Of a stretch of DNA of 64,000 bases, positions 1 through 12,182 are shown piece by piece (within the stretch, counting starts at the first letter, position 1; the number at the start of each line of letters is the position of its first letter). This stretch comes from Diadema setosum. Lineage: Eukaryota > Echinodermata > Echinoidea > Diadematoida > Diadematidae. Below the pieces are notes generated by a model. The model saw only the letters and a list, made by a program, of their open reading frames with translations. It ran no database searches and was not told where the DNA came from. Location of the stretch: assembly GCA_033980235.1 (NCBI GenBank), contig CM067067.1, positions 24,738,603 to 24,802,602 on the forward strand, given 5' to 3'. The translations under genes were made by a program, and so were the position numbers.

Positions 1-107
1 CATGTCACTATTGATGCATGGTACGTTAATGAATGGGCCAGATTTCATTGTTTCATTTATTGTTGAAAATAGCTGCCACAGAATTTTATCAATCGACAGG
101 GATCTGC

Positions 108-201
108 TTAACCTGTTGAAGAATAGGCCCAAGTATACTTGGGCAGGTTGTCTGTGGAAAATGTGTGTTATAGCAAAGTCAGCTCGTCCTGAACGGGTTA
201 A
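108..201 (+). mobile_element. piggyBac-like TTAA mini-element, copy 1
   Basis: The element begins TTAACCTGTTGAA and ends GAACGGGTTAA, so both ends carry TTAA followed by inverted CC(C/T)GTT. Inside is a perfect 16-bp palindrome, CCCAAGTATACTTGGG, at 128-143, followed by a TGTCTGTGG word shared with the other copies. TTAA target sites plus CCC-type termini are the hallmark of piggyBac-superfamily non-autonomous elements. There is no coding capacity. Family membership is clear from four other copies in the window; the superfamily assignment is inference. Confidence 0.65.
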
Positions 202-1787
202 TCATTTTATAAAACAAATATCACACATGATCTTTTTTTTTTCCAGGATGAATGTAATTATCCATACTTGGTACTTTGAAACAGTCCTAACATCGTCAGC
301 TTCTGCCTCCAGTGTCGTAGACTGTTCTAAAAGTACCTTGTGTAGGTATAAATTCTTACTAATACCCTCACTGATGTGTAATATTAATATGTTATTGCCC
401 TCCTTGCTTCCATTGATAAAATATGTTCTTTCTTCAAGTATACCATGACTACGTCTTGCCTGACTCCGCCCTCTTTCTCTGGCCCACTCTTCAAGAAATA
501 AACAAACCAGAAATGGATGGATATTGGAATGATACGGTTTCTCTTCAATGTGAACAGCAATTCACTAGGTGCACTACTCTCCAGGGAAATCCACTCAAGA
601 GTACAGGAATCTGCTCTATCAGCTAGGAGGAGAGACCTACATGTAAGAAGCAGTTAAAGTGACCACTCACAGCCTGATAGATTACTTATTCTTAACTCAT
701 CCCTGCTCATTTTCAGGCCCGAAATGCACTGACTGCCTACCGTACATATAGAGTATGGGGATCATTTTGTGAGGGAAATAACTAATAAGTGTCAAGATAG
801 ATATCACGAAAAATTTGCTGATATGATAAACTTTTTGATTGCACATCAACATGATATATCAGGGTAAAATCTCAAAGAAGGGACAATGCTTGTTAGACAG
901 CAACAACTCAGAGTGGGCTGTGCATGTATGATTTTGTGCTATCATTTTTATCTTTAACCCATTTCCTAGTGGAGCATTTATGGTGGGTGCTGTGCTTATA
1001 GTTTATATGTACATGTAAGAATCTTGGAAGAAAAAGGTCTTAAGAAGATTTGTCAGAAAGAAGATTGTCAAATTTGTTGTTCTCACTTGCTTTTCTCGGC
1101 TAAACACTTTTTGCAGAAATGCCAAAACGTCTTCTTTTACTCTATATGGTACGACAGAAACATTAATTGGATATTTTTTTGGTGGTTTTCCTCGTCACGC
1201 TGTTTTCCATCTATAAAAAGAGTGCAGGAAACGCAACACTTGGCCTCATTTTTTTCGGGAAGGAGATGATGGGGAAAGGGTGGGGGGGTTATGAACTTGT
1301 TTAAATATGAAATTATGAATATGAATGAGGCTATTGGTCTGAGCCAAGAAGTCTAGACGGACGAAACGACTTGAGTCTCTGTTTAGGGTCGGGGCGGAGG
1401 GGAGGTGGAGAACTCGATACACCGCGGCATGAGAGGGTCCAGAGATGCAAGTCAAGTAAGGTGGTGTGCTGGTGCATGTTGGGGGAGGAAAAAAAAAGAG
1501 AAAAAAAAAAAATAGAGGGATGTTTGGATTGCTGTAAGTGCCAAGACGGAGACTGGTGTAGCATTCCTTGTTTGAACAAGATACAGTGTACACTGCAGAC
1601 ATGTTACATTATAGTCCCTTCATACACGTTGTCACCAGCTCACACTTCTCAAGCTGAAAGGGGAGACAGAATTCAGACTCTATAAAGTCACTGTATAGCT
1701 GGAAGAAAAAAAAAAGGAGGGGGGAGGGCTTTCAAGAGTAAAAGAAAAGAATAACACGTAAAGAGAAGGAAAGGAAGGACAGAGAGA
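202..1787. other. non-coding stretch, nothing recognised
   Basis: AT-rich unsorted sequence with T and A homopolymers (near 232-242 and 1490-1511). Short open frames are present on both strands but have no recognisable domain, codon pattern or paired splice signals. I see nothing functional here. Confidence 0.5.
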
Positions 1788-1845
1788 ATGGAGGTGAGGG
1801 ACTCAATGAGGCGACAAATGTCAAGGAAGGAGCGGAAGAGAAGAG
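1788..1845 (+). other. possible first coding exon end (weak)
   Basis: A strong donor, AAGAG|GTGAGT, sits at 1845/1846. Upstream in frame is an ATG at 1788 in a favourable context (A at -3, G at +4), giving about 19 residues rich in Arg and Lys (starting MEVRDSMRRQ). The whole tract is purine-rich, so an open frame is expected by chance. I list it because donor and start agree, not because a product is recognised. Confidence 0.1.
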
Positions 1846-2585
1846 GTGAGTATCGATGAGATGATTTAACTTGTAAATTTGCGCCAAAGGTTAAATGTCT
1901 AGATCATGCATTTTTTTTTTCTTTTTAAATGCGGAACACCCCAGACATCACCTGCGCGCCCTTCCTGTCCAAACGCATCGTAGGGCCTAGCTGCGTCTGA
2001 TATGGCGTACTATTTCCCAGCTATGACCTTATTCACTCCGCTCAATTCTGGGCCATCGTGTTTTAGGTTTTGCCATAGATTCACATGATGCAGGAAAAAC
2101 ACAGAGAAAGTTGAGAGGTTTAAAGCTAAACATTTCCAGTACTACTATGGAATTTGCACTCTTCTGCCCATCTTTCATGACCAATGAGAATATCACACAT
2201 AAAAGTTCACAGTATCACTACATGATATCTTTTTAATACAAGTATTTTCTCTTTTTTTTAATGCTTGTCCTTTTCCTTCCAATGAATGCCCTTATTTATT
2301 CAATTTTTAAATGCAAATATTTCATTTTTCATCTTCATTACAATTAGGTGAGGGGGATTTTCCAGACTACATATAAAATTTCTACATCATTCTGGATATC
2401 GAATAGAAAGAGAAAAGGAGTTTACATCACAAGCCTGGAGAAGAACTTTACAACCGTGTAGCTCAGATCAATCCCTCGGCATGCTTCTTGTCTTCCAATC
2501 CCTCCCCTGTCTCCCCCCCCCCCCCCCCAGCCATAAAGAAGAGACTTGTATGGGTAGCCAACACCCCTCCCCCAAGACCTTAGAT
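1846..2585. repeat. AT-rich sequence with C16 run
   Basis: Unremarkable AT-rich DNA. A 16-base C run lies at 2513-2528, one of many long G/C homopolymers in the window. No gene seen. Confidence 0.5.
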
Positions 2586-3130
2586 AGGTGCTAATGACAC
2601 TGCACTCGAAGTCCTGATAGCAAGCTTGTCTTTCAAGTGGGATCCTACGCCACGCTCGAGGACCATCGATGACAACATCCACACCCCTCCGGAACACTGG
2701 CGTTGCCATGGCGACTCGCCACATTTCCAGCAGACACCCCCTTCTCACAAAAGTTCTCAGGCATGTATCTCTCTCCTCCTCTCCGGCAGCCTTTTCTCTG
2801 CAGAGAGGGGAGACTGTCGCAGAATCAGACAGTAAAGGGACTAAGTGGTCACATATCCATGTGAACGACGGCCACTCTGGGATTTTTTTGCAGCTGCTTC
2901 AAGTTGGCTAACTTCTGGCGGGACGACAGGTACACCATTCACCAAACCAGGCAACCAGAAAGATCTTTTGACTTTCAGCCGGGCATTAATTTGCGATTTT
3001 CAAACCACCCCTGCGACACCTGCAGTGCACTGCTGTCGCCCTCTGTACGCATTTCTCATTCATGCCCAAAAGGAGTGGACGTTTCTGGGAGAGGTCCAAT
3101 GAGGGCAATACTGACACCCTCAGTATGAAA
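2586..3130. promoter_or_regulatory. candidate regulatory island with RFX X-box
   Basis: The sequence becomes GC-balanced and complex here. At 2702-2715 it holds GTTGCCATGGCGAC, close to the RFX X-box palindrome (GTTGCC, 0-3 bases, GGCAAC). Other features are ATCGATG and several CTGCAG/CACCTG-like words. Open frames exist on both strands (for example plus 2669-2911) but have no known domain. A conserved non-coding element is the simplest reading; conservation was not testable. Confidence 0.25.
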
Positions 3131-5689
3131 CTGACCACAGAAAAAAAGTACAGGATCTGGGACTTGTGCTAGCATATATAGAAAACAAATCTTTTGAAAG
3201 TATACAAAAAACAAACAAATAATCAAACAGGCAGATAACAGCAAATCTGATAAAAGATGATCTTTACATATGCTATTAAAATACTAAATGCCTATTAATC
3301 ACTTCTTAAGTTGTTTTTTTCTCCAACCAATGATTCCACTACAGAACAGGCACAGAATATGTTTGATTAACTTTTAAAATAATTTCTAACACAGATATGA
3401 AGTACACAGAGAAAATAGATACAGCTCCATTTTACCTTTTCTGAAATAAATGTCAGTTCAACTGACAATGGATACCTCAGCCTTTTAAGTCGTAAATCAA
3501 TCGATCAATCAATTAATCAATATTTTCACAAATATGCCGGATTACCATTTCTCTAGTTATCACTGTACTGTCTGCCATTTCGCTGTAATGGTTGGGAAAA
3601 TTGTCCACAGGCTTTAAAGGAATCACAGGCAATGGTTTTGTCTGGACTCCTACTAGTATTTCAATCAATTCTCCGGAATGCCTGTCCACATATAACATCT
3701 GTTTGGTTTTTTGTTTTTGTTTTTTGCACTTCTTTGTTGTTGTTGGTTTTTTTTTTCTTTTTTTTTTGGGGGGGGGGGGGGGGGAGGGGGTTCTCCATCA
3801 TTTTCCTGCCTATCACCTTTGCCAGTCCCAAGATTGACTTCCATTTGAGAGTTCTGAAAAACTTGATGACCCAATCTCAATGCCAGTCATTCCTCAAAGA
3901 GTATTATTGGGAATGTAATAACCTCATCAGAGTCAAATCAACCATTGCAGCAATAGTCTCTGGTCAAGTCGTCAACTCACATAAATTCTGTTCTGCAGCA
4001 CTCTATACAGATGATCAAATGAGCTGTTTTACTTATGTACTATAATTCATGATTTTTTTTCTCTCCTGAGAGATGATTTATGACCTATCCAATTCACCTC
4101 TTCTTATTCAATACATTTCAATACTTTGAAAGTACTTTGTATGAATTATTTACTGCTATGTCGGGCAATCTTCAAGGGTAGGTCTCTGGTTGTCAGGAAC
4201 AATATTTGCTGAAAAGTTATGCAGATTTGACAATCTGGTTTATTTTGCTTACAGTCAAGGGTGTCAGAAGATATTCTCACAAAATGTGCACAAGTTTATT
4301 CACATTACAAAGGGATGAAGGAAAATGGATGGACCATCAACCAATGATGATGAGATGGATTCGGGCCTAAATACACCGGCAGAAGCACAAAGGTCCTGGC
4401 AAAGAGGCTATAAGACTGAACTTTGTGGGCACAAAGACGTCGCAACTGAAGCAGTCATAGTACGGTAGGCGGGCAGGTGGATTTTAAGCGCCACGTCAAT
4501 ACGTGAGCGGGAGCAACATCAATAACATGAAAGTTGGAAAGCCATGTCTCTGTGATAGGACAGGCTGACATCATCTCTTTGAATTGTGAAAAGGGTCTTG
4601 CTATTTTCCTTCTTTTTTATCATAAAAAAAAAGGTTTACCTTTAACTTCTTTAGAAACTTTCAAAGACTTAATTTCGGCAGGCTGTCCTTGTTTGTTTGT
4701 TTTTTCTTTCCGTTATCACGTGCAACAACATACATATACATCAAACACAAATATCTTATGGCATTTTTTTAAATACTACTGTATTATGAATGTAGCGAAT
4801 CCTATTTGCAGTTAATATGTCTCACTGAGGATATAAAGAAGAAGAAATTTAAAACAAATGATAATTAGTATGGACCCATGGGTATCTTGGGTTGACTTAT
4901 CCCGCACAGGAACCAGATGTGTGTATGTGCCTTTTAATAGGAATAGTGCCACATCTTGGAGGCAGTAGGGTTAAGAAACTTGCTGTAATGTTTGTAATGC
5001 ACGAGGATAGATGGCTTTAATCAACAGGGTCTATGGTGTATCAAAGGAAAGCGGATGAACTTTCATGATTTGCCAACTGCATGCAAGAAAACATGGGAGA
5101 TCACCCCGATTTTGGCTCCTTGACACATCAATCATTAAGATATTAATTTCCAACATGATGTTTTGATCTATGTAATGAAAATTTTCTGCTGGAAAGTCAC
5201 ATATCTTGTAACTTTTTTTTTCTCTCTCACGATTCTCCATCATGATTGCACTTTTTTGGAATGCAGGTATTGAGTTTTCAAAAAAAAAAAAAGTGCAAAG
5301 CAATTTCAGGTATTCAATTCATACTGAATGCATACAAACAACAACAACAAAAGAGAAGACCAGAAATATCACAGAATATGCCATATATGAGAAAATAATC
5401 ACAGCCAGATAAAGCCATTATTACACTTCCTATGAAAAGAAGGCGTCCTCAGGCTCAAAATGATTCATTTCCGTAGCCTCCTCTATTTCTCTCCTTTCCC
5501 CTCATACTTTTATTTCTTGTTTTTTCCTGACTTTTCTGCCGTAACTGAAAGAAAATGGAAAGAATATGAATCTAAGGGCTGAAAGGCTCTTTTCTGTTAT
5601 GAGAAGAAAATTGTCAACATTCCTCACTCAGAATTGACAACAAAATACTCTACAACGGCTCTTTTGTATTACCTTTAGTCCGCATAAAT
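3131..5689. other. non-coding, AT-rich with simple tracts
   Basis: Contains the T/G compound tract at 3758-3790, listed separately, a TCAA-rich patch near 3498-3525, poly-A near 4622-4632 and a CAA repeat near 5337-5351. No recognised gene or element. Confidence 0.5.
3758..3790 (+). repeat. T10-G17 compound homopolymer
   Basis: Ten T then seventeen G, then A and five G. It belongs to a set of eight poly(T)-poly(G) junctions in the window, all T to G in the strand read. Such tracts can form quadruplex or triplex structures and are slippage-prone. Confidence 0.9.
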
Positions 5690-5960
5690 TATTGATTGAT
5701 ATCTCGGTGGAAGACATATTCAATTCCATGGCAAATGAATTCCCTTCATGCACTTTTGGAGTGGGAATCAATTCAGGGCTATTTTAGCCGGGAGGCATTT
5801 AACTTTGCCAAATTGGAAAACCCCAGCCACACCGGGCCTCCGTTCCACAGCAAGGAATTGTTGCGCTCGCACACAACCTCTATTACTTGGCACAATTACA
5901 CTTGATGCGACATATCGACACTGAATCACAAACAGAGATTATTACGACGAATACAAATGC
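5690..5960. promoter_or_regulatory. candidate regulatory island
   Basis: Higher-complexity block holding CACAATTACACTT, AATTCAATTCC-like words and a GC-rich middle (GCCACACCGGGCCTCCG). It resembles other islands in the window. There is no coding signal that I trust. Confidence 0.18.
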
Positions 5961-6209
5961 AATGAACACTAACTGTAACTGTCAACAGACAACAGCCTAC
6001 TTCCACTGACAGCATCTATTGTTAGCCAGCAATCGGGAATGAGAAAAAGACCATCTGGAAATTGTGTATATTAAAAGGAAAAGGCAAAAACAAAACCCTA
6101 AACAGATATATGCTGAACAGATGACTCTGACCAAGATCACAGACTTTCCTCCAAGTGAGGTGAGCTCTCCCCAAGCATTTCATTCAGTTTTCTTTTTTCG
6201 TTCTCTTTT

Positions 6210-6365
6210 CTGGCTTAGTCACACCCCTCGTAATATCGTTGTCTCTTGCGTACCCTTGCGTGGTGGATGCCACGCTTCATTCTACCAACACTCCACCAAT
6301 TATGAGCAATAAAACCAATACTCTATCACACGCGATTGTTGTGAGTCATCCCGGGGCAGGGGAAC
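6210..6365. promoter_or_regulatory. candidate regulatory island with Hox13/Cdx-like words
   Basis: Complex sequence containing GAGCAATAAAACC (a CAATAAAA posterior-Hox/Cdx type word), CCAATTATGAG and an ACCCTTGCGTGG segment. Inference only. Confidence 0.18.
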
Positions 6366-6879
6366 AAACTTGAACAGCAGTTCTTGTTTTCGCTCCTTCT
6401 TCTTATTCTTCTTTTGCCCTTCCTTAATTTCTCTATTAGTTCACCATGACATGAGAAGAAAGTGGACAATCTTTTCTTCTTGTTTTAGATGCAAGGACAG
6501 AAAACGCCAGTTATTCTGAGGTCCCTCCAGCTATGTTTGTGTACGGCTGATGCAGAACTCAAATCGTTTGGCATAATTGTATTTAGAATACCAATGAGTG
6601 CTCGCAGTCCAATGAAATTTAGTGTTTGCTGGACAGGCTGCCGTGTCACCGAGTGATATCGAAACCCCGTGACAGACGGGGAAGTCCATCCACAGTGAGA
6701 GGATCGACTAATCTCTGTGATTGCTGTGGAGCAGAGGTAAGGAAAGTGGTACGAAATTGCCGGTGAGATACGCACACAAGTTATATACACATACACGCAC
6801 ACACAAAAGACCCTCACATTTGTTTGCATTAATGACTGTATGACGAGCCAGATTGATCCTTTAGGTCTCTCTTTTTTTT

Positions 6880-7180
6880 TACCCACCACATTATCACTCT
6901 GTCTTGATTCTCTCTCTCCCTCCCTCTCTCTCTCTCAATCTATATATTTCTCCTTCACTCTTTCTTTATCTCTCTCCCTGTGTCTTCTCTCTCCCCCTAT
7001 CTCTTTCTACCCATCTATCTATCTCTCCTCTGTCCCTATTGATTTCCATCTGTTCCTCCTCTTTCACCCTCTTACCTTTCCCTCTTTCCTTCTGCCTTTC
7101 TTTTTTTATCACTCTTTTGCTCTATTTTAACTTTTTCTTTACAGCAAACTTTATTTGCTATCCCTCCTGCCATTAGAAAT
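6880..7180 (+). repeat. CT-rich low-complexity tract
   Basis: Long pyrimidine-rich stretch built of CTCTC, CTTTC and CTATC words. It leaves frames open on the plus strand simply because stop codons need purines; the Ser/Leu/Phe translations are not proteins. Confidence 0.9.
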
Positions 7181-7248
7181 TGATCCTTTTTTAACCAATT
7201 ATGAATCTGCTTCATTTTCTTCTCTTTCTCTTTCCTACAGCATTCGCG

Positions 7249-7347
7249 TTCACCCGTCGAGGACGAGTCCCGAGTATACTCAGGCAGGGGTCTATGGGAA
7301 ATGCCTTCCATACATGTAGCAAAATCAGTCTGTCCTCAACGGGTTAA
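7249..7347 (+). mobile_element. piggyBac-like TTAA mini-element, copy 2
   Basis: Starts TTCACCCGTCGAGGACGAGT and ends GTCCTCAACGGGTTAA, a near-perfect inverted pair. The left TTAA is mutated to TTCA. The core reads CCGAGTATACTCAGG, followed by GTCTATGGGAAATGC as in copy 3. Confidence 0.7.
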
Positions 7348-7379
7348 TACTTCATTCCTTGCCTGTTTTGTTTTTGTTT

Positions 7380-7600
7380 TTTTCGTCTCCTATTCAATAT
7401 TTTTCCCTTGTTCTTTTCTTCTTTGACACCCTTTCCTTTCTTCCTCATTTATCCTTCTCTCTCCCTCTCCTTCTTGATCTTTCCTCTTGTTGCTCCCTCC
7501 CTCTCTCCCTCTCTCCTTTTCTTTCCCTCCTCTTCTAACTCTCTCCTTGCTGTCATTTCTCCATTCTACTCCTCTCACTTTACGTTGCTAACCAAGTAGT
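7380..7600 (+). repeat. CT-rich low-complexity tract
   Basis: Pyrimidine-rich stretch just right of mini-element copy 2, of CTCTCC/TTCTT words. Frames open on either strand here are composition artefacts. Confidence 0.85.
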
Positions 7601-7609
7601 AGGGGGGTT

Positions 7610-7815
7610 GAAGAATTGATGAGGGTACAAGTGGACTACTACAGGGCATGGGTCTCTCTTAAACTCCCCATCAAATATGTGGCAATAGGAGGCTTGCCTC
7701 AGCATCCCACTCTGCCTGTGGAGGGTCTTTGGGCTACCGTGGCAACGCGGCTGTCTCCTGATGCCCTGAGACCACTCGACAAATATTTGTCCTCCAGTGG
7801 GAGTGGGCATGGGGA
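7610..7815. promoter_or_regulatory. candidate regulatory island with X-box
   Basis: GC-balanced block. GCTACCGTGGCAAC at 7733-7746 fits an RFX X-box (half-sites separated by two bases). CCATCAAATATGTGG and GACAAATATTTGTC-like words are nearby. Both strands are open over part of it, which argues against treating either frame as coding. Confidence 0.25.
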
Positions 7816-9435
7816 AGGGAGGGGTGTGGCATTGCATGGGTCCCTTTCTATTTTTTCTCTACTTCTATGACTCTTTGTGTTACTTTTTGATGCTGTCATG
7901 TATCCCTGACATGGGAAAGGGATGGACAATAGGTAAACTGCAGGAAATAAAGAAACAATCCAAATTAAGTCTCACATTTATTACTTTTAAAAAGAAGAAG
8001 AAACATTATAATTTCCACTTTTTACTGTGGATTCCCCTTCTACGGGACTTGACCTGTATAGGCAGACTACCCTTTAACTATTTTAGTCCTGTCTGCAACA
8101 TGCCTGTGCACAAAGCCAATAGGATATGACGCTTGACGGTGCCGAAAGGGTTACCGAGCGGGTCTTTCATCACAGACTCAACAAGTTACTTCCTGTCAAC
8201 GTATAATGGGAGTGTCCAGTTACTTGTACTCTTTCTCCCTCTCATTCTTGACTCGTTCTCTCCCTCCCTTACCCCCCATTTCTACCCTTTTCGGTGGCTA
8301 CATGGATGAAATAGGACCTCCCGCACTGACAGGGAAAGATGATGGATTAGCGATGAGTCACAGAAATGGTCTTGACCATAGCGAAGAACTTGATTCCAGC
8401 TCTGAGAGAGAAAATAAATTACTCTTCTTCTTCTTCTTCACCAAGGAGAAATTCCCCAGCCTAATATGACCGAATGCTCAGCAGTACCACTCTATTTTTC
8501 CCCCTTCAATATAAGCCACATTCATCTTCCCACAGACGTCTTTTTTTTTTCTCTCTTGTCTTCAATTCAATTTGCCAACCCTCATTCTATCGGTATTTAG
8601 ATAATCATGAGCAGGATTAGAACCAATGAACCAAAACCACTCTGCTCCAAAATATTCTTCTTCTTGTTTTTTCTATTTTGGACTGTGGCTGGTGAATAGA
8701 TATGAAAAATTGCATTACTCATCAGCTCGGCCAGCCCACTACTTTTTCATTTGTTTTTATATTTTCATATCTCTCTTTCCCTCTATCAATCTCTTCATCT
8801 CTTTCTGTTCTTTCTTAAATAGAGATGGATTCCTCAAAGCATTTAATGTGCCAGACTACTCAACCAGATTAAGACTGGGTGGGCGGAAAATTACTGCTTA
8901 TCAGTTCTGACGTGCTGCGAGCTTGCATAATCACCCACTATGCAATTCCGATTTATAGGTGTACCGTCATGTGGCAATTGCACTTTTAATGATGCTTTTG
9001 AGCTCCTCAAATCCTTACCAACAGCTATGTTTAAATGCAGCAATATTCACAATATGCAAATTACACTATTGAAAAAGATGCAAATTACATGCAAAAAGTC
9101 ACGATATCTTGAAAGTTCATTGACCACCTTCTGTGGTTAGTTCTGCCGGAGCCAGTATGTCTAGGAGTGAAAGCTATGATGGGAGAAATGTTGGGATACG
9201 GAGGGGAATATATGAAGAGCCATTCTGATAAATTGGAGCTCTTACACAGTGAAGGAGGAGAGGAGGAACATTAAAAATCAAAAAGAAAAAAAAATCAGGG
9301 CTGTAATCGCCATAATGGGTGTTGCCCAATGATGTGATGAATGGATGAACAGGAAAGAGACAGAGACAGACAAATGGACAGACAAACAGACAGACAGAGA
9401 GGAATGGTCCCTCTTTCTGTCTGCAATTTTTGAGC
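7816..9435. other. non-coding, mixed sequence
   Basis: AT-rich with CT patches (8218-8290). A short complex segment at 8280-8400 contains GGATTAGCGATGAGTCAC, an Otx-like and AP-1-like pair. A GACA-rich patch lies at 9357-9400. No gene recognised. Confidence 0.45.
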
Positions 9436-9640
9436 AGAATTTTTATTTGGCCCGCTGGTATCGAGTAATGTGGCGAGTGATCTTCCAATGGAGTGTCAGC
9501 AGACTCCACAGATAAATGGCTCCGCCGCCATTCGTCTGCTGGTGGTGGTGGTGGTGAAATAAGCTAAAGCTAAGTCGTGGCAGCTGTCGTATGGACTTTC
9601 GTGCCTGGTATTCTACACAGGGCAAGGGTTGCTCAAATGA
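9436..9640. promoter_or_regulatory. candidate regulatory island
   Basis: Complex segment with GGTATCGAGTAATG, CAGATAAATGG and a GGT trinucleotide run. It is followed by a 12-base G run at 9659-9670. No product is recognised from either strand. Confidence 0.18.
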
Positions 9641-10106
9641 TTCTTTTCTTGGATGGATGGGGGGGGGGGGTAAAACAGGCTGCCTTAAGGTAGTGTGTTG
9701 AGTATACCTCAGTTGGTCTAGGCATCCTTTAAGAAACTCTGAACATGAATGCCTCCAGCGCAGCTATCATTACAAGTTACATTAACCACTAAATTACAGC
9801 TTACCAGGGAGATTGCATTTTCAAACTGTGAGCAGTATGACTGCCTGTATGTTTGTTGTTTTTTTTTCCAAATGGAAAGCAAAATGCATGGTATATCTCC
9901 AAAATGCTCCTACCGTGCCCAACACCTCCCACATCTCTCCCAACAAACAAAACTGACAGACAAACAGTGCGTGACCTTTATAAACTTTGTTCCCACTGCC
10001 CGTATGCTACATGCCTCCCATACGAAGATGGATGTGGAAATTTCAACCCCAGAACCAACCCTTCCTACCCCATTTCCCCTCCCCCCTCCAATGATGACAA
10101 AGAAAG

Positions 10107-10155
10107 AAAGAAACAAACAAACAAACAAACAGACAAACAGACAAACAAACAAAAA
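10107..10155 (+). repeat. AAAC/ACAG tetranucleotide repeat
   Basis: Runs of AAAC with interspersed AGAC. On the minus strand it gives a Val/Cys/Leu/Phe run that extends the open frame leaving the exon at 10206-10370. That extension is intronic repeat, not protein. Confidence 0.9.
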
Positions 10156-10205
10156 CACAGTGACCACAATCACACTTGGCTCCTGTACTGCCAATGGTAG
10201 CTTAC

Positions 10206-10370
10206 CGGTCTCCCATGAGTAGTGGGTGGATGCGGATCTTCCCGGGTTGTGTTGAGAAGCAACAAGTGGGAGGAGGAGGCAGAGGACCAGACACGCCCAC
10301 ATCGCCATGCCTCCAGCTATTGTGGAAAACACCTTGGTATATTTCTTGGCTCCAAACGAGAATCTATACC
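10206..10370 (-). CDS. candidate internal exon encoding a membrane-spanning segment
   Basis: Read on the minus strand, a long pyrimidine tract (plus 10377-10410) ends in CTATAG. A 165-bp open stretch follows and ends GAGACCG|GTAAGC, a good donor. Length is a multiple of three and both junctions fall after codon base 1, so the exon is phase-symmetric. It encodes a basic stretch (YRFSFGAKKYTKVFST), a hydrophobic helix (MAMWACLVLCLLLPLVA) and a polar tail (QHNPGRSASTHYSWET). Reading 1: one helix and loop of a multi-pass protein; the GAKK start and following helix recall, weakly and from memory, the N-terminal membrane region of zinc transporter SLC30A5. Reading 2: a first coding exon with ATG at 10308 and a signal peptide cleaved before QHNPG. 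No neighbouring exon was found in the window. Confidence 0.5.
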
Positions 10371-10419
10371 CTATAGGAGATAGATGGAGAGAAGGGAGAG
10401 AGAGAGATAAACAGTGAAT

Positions 10420-11572
10420 CAAACTGAACATTACGAGAGTACTGTATACACATCGATCATTATTATGGGTTTTTACACTCATGCATTTCGCACAGTCGGG
10501 TGCTATTCACAAATTTAAGAGCATGGTATGAACTCTGATCCCTACATGAATGCAACACAGATGAATATGACTGCATACAGCATATAAAGACACTGAATAT
10601 ACAATGTATGGCATATCCCTATGACATTGTGAAGATAGCCAGTACACGCACTCGACAGCAACAAGACTTGTTATTACATCATATATCTTGGACGAGTCCT
10701 TGGACGTGATTGGTTGAAACTTGCGTCATATCGCCTGAAACTAGTTGGACTTTTCTGCAAAATCAAGGGCTGCTATGGAAAAAAAAAAATTTAAAAAAAT
10801 GTAGATTGCACACATGTCATATATGTGTCCTGAACACATAACAAGTGTATGGATACATTTCATGATTCGCCATTCGATGCCTCACTGGCACAAATGTCTC
10901 CCAAACTCCTCCTCCTGTATTTTTTTTTTTCAAGCCAAATGAATCATTAAAATCCATATCGTGCCTGACTCATCACAGACAATATAACTTTGATTTATTG
11001 CCAAAGAGAAATTCTAGAACTGAGCATCAAAACCGTCATCTTCAAGCAGGATTCATCAAAATAAAGCGTATGCATGGAGAAAATCAGTTCAAGAATGGAT
11101 GTAACATAATACAGTCTTCAAAAAATGCAGATTTCCAGGCAAATTTCCATGCAGGTGCAGTAAATCACACCAACTGAGATGTGTGGAAGAGTTCTACTGG
11201 GACTCGTAAACAGGCAATTGGGACTTGTGTTTACACATGAGGAAAAATCTGCAATGTAATTTTCTGGTACGCAAGCATCCTGCAGCATCATACTCCATAC
11301 TGCATGAAATCATACTTCCCAAATCACTGGGTGAGAGCTAATGCGAATAACGACTTATCGCTACGTATTTTTGAAGCCACACTTGATCAACAGAGCATTA
11401 ATGCAGTATGCTCAATCCAGTAAACTCCTGTGCAGAAACTTTCTTGTCCATTTGCCGTATCAAGTGAAAAGTACAATGGAGAAGTTTAAATAATGGATGT
11501 TACAGAAGTGATTGGTTTAGTAATGATATGCTATTGAGGTTTATTCATTGCACAGAGCATGGCTTGGTAAGA
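10420..11572. other. non-coding stretch
   Basis: AT-rich sequence, A9-A10 runs near 10780-10800 and T10 near 10921. No open frame of note, no repeat recognised. Confidence 0.5.
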
Positions 11573-11963
11573 TTAAATGGACTGTACAGTACTGGTTGAG
11601 GTGGGGATTCATGTTTTGAACATTCCTAAGTGAGATAATGAAAAGCCTCTTATGAAATATGAAAGAGCAAGTAATTTTAAGAAGGATTTAACGTTTATTT
11701 GATGAAAATTGGTTTTCAAATGGCTGAGATATCAAAAAAAGGGCTAATGATAAAAGGCGACATGCCACAACTTTATTAGGATCTCTTTGTTTCACCTTGT
11801 TTTTTGATATCTCAGCCATTTCAAAACCGATTTTCATCAAATAAACTTCTGATACCCCTTAGAACTGCATGCTCTTTGACATCTCATAGAGTGGTTTCTG
11901 AATATCTCGCAAAAAGTTAAAAGCTAAATCCTCACCACGACCAGAACTGTACACACCCTTTAA
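11573..11963 (+). mobile_element. foldback element, copy A (391 bp)
   Basis: The left half (TGGTTGAGGTGGGGATTC..., AATGGCTGAGATATC) is repeated as an imperfect inverted copy in the right half (GATATCTCAGCCATTTC..., CCTCACCACGACCAG), so almost the whole element folds into one long hairpin around a loop near 11735-11800. Ends are of the form TTTAAAGGG-TGTACAGT. Copy B at 17206-17597 has the same architecture and nearly the same length in reverse orientation. No coding capacity. Confidence 0.75.
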
Positions 11964-12086
11964 GTGCTTGAATAAACCATTTAATTTAAAGCCTCTTTTC
12001 TCAGTACACACTTATCCAGAATGTGTACTTTCTTTCTATTATTTAGGTTGAGTAGGAGAGTCCATGTGAACTGGGTTGTTCATCAT

Positions 12087-12182
12087 TTTAGGGCGATTTG
12101 AGTACAAGTTCCGAGTATACTCGGGCAGGTGTCTATGGGAAATGCATGTTGTAGCAAAATCAGTCCGTCCTCAAAGGGTTAA
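12087..12182 (+). mobile_element. piggyBac-like TTAA mini-element, copy 3
   Basis: Right end GTCCTCAAAGGGTTAA; left end diverged (TTTAGGGCGATTTGAG). The core has the palindrome CCGAGTATACTCGG, then GCAGGTGTCTATGGGAAATG and GTAGCAAAATCAGTC, matching copy 2. Confidence 0.7.

Noticed and set aside
2422..2911. Coding gene at the X-box island
   Set aside because: Frames are open in three phases, the minus one reads through a C16 run, and no splice pair or domain is seen.
9910..10482. Single 190-codon minus-strand gene
   Set aside because: The frame crosses a good acceptor at 10371 and donor at 10205 and then runs through an AAAC/ACAG repeat; only the 165 bp between the splice sites is credible.
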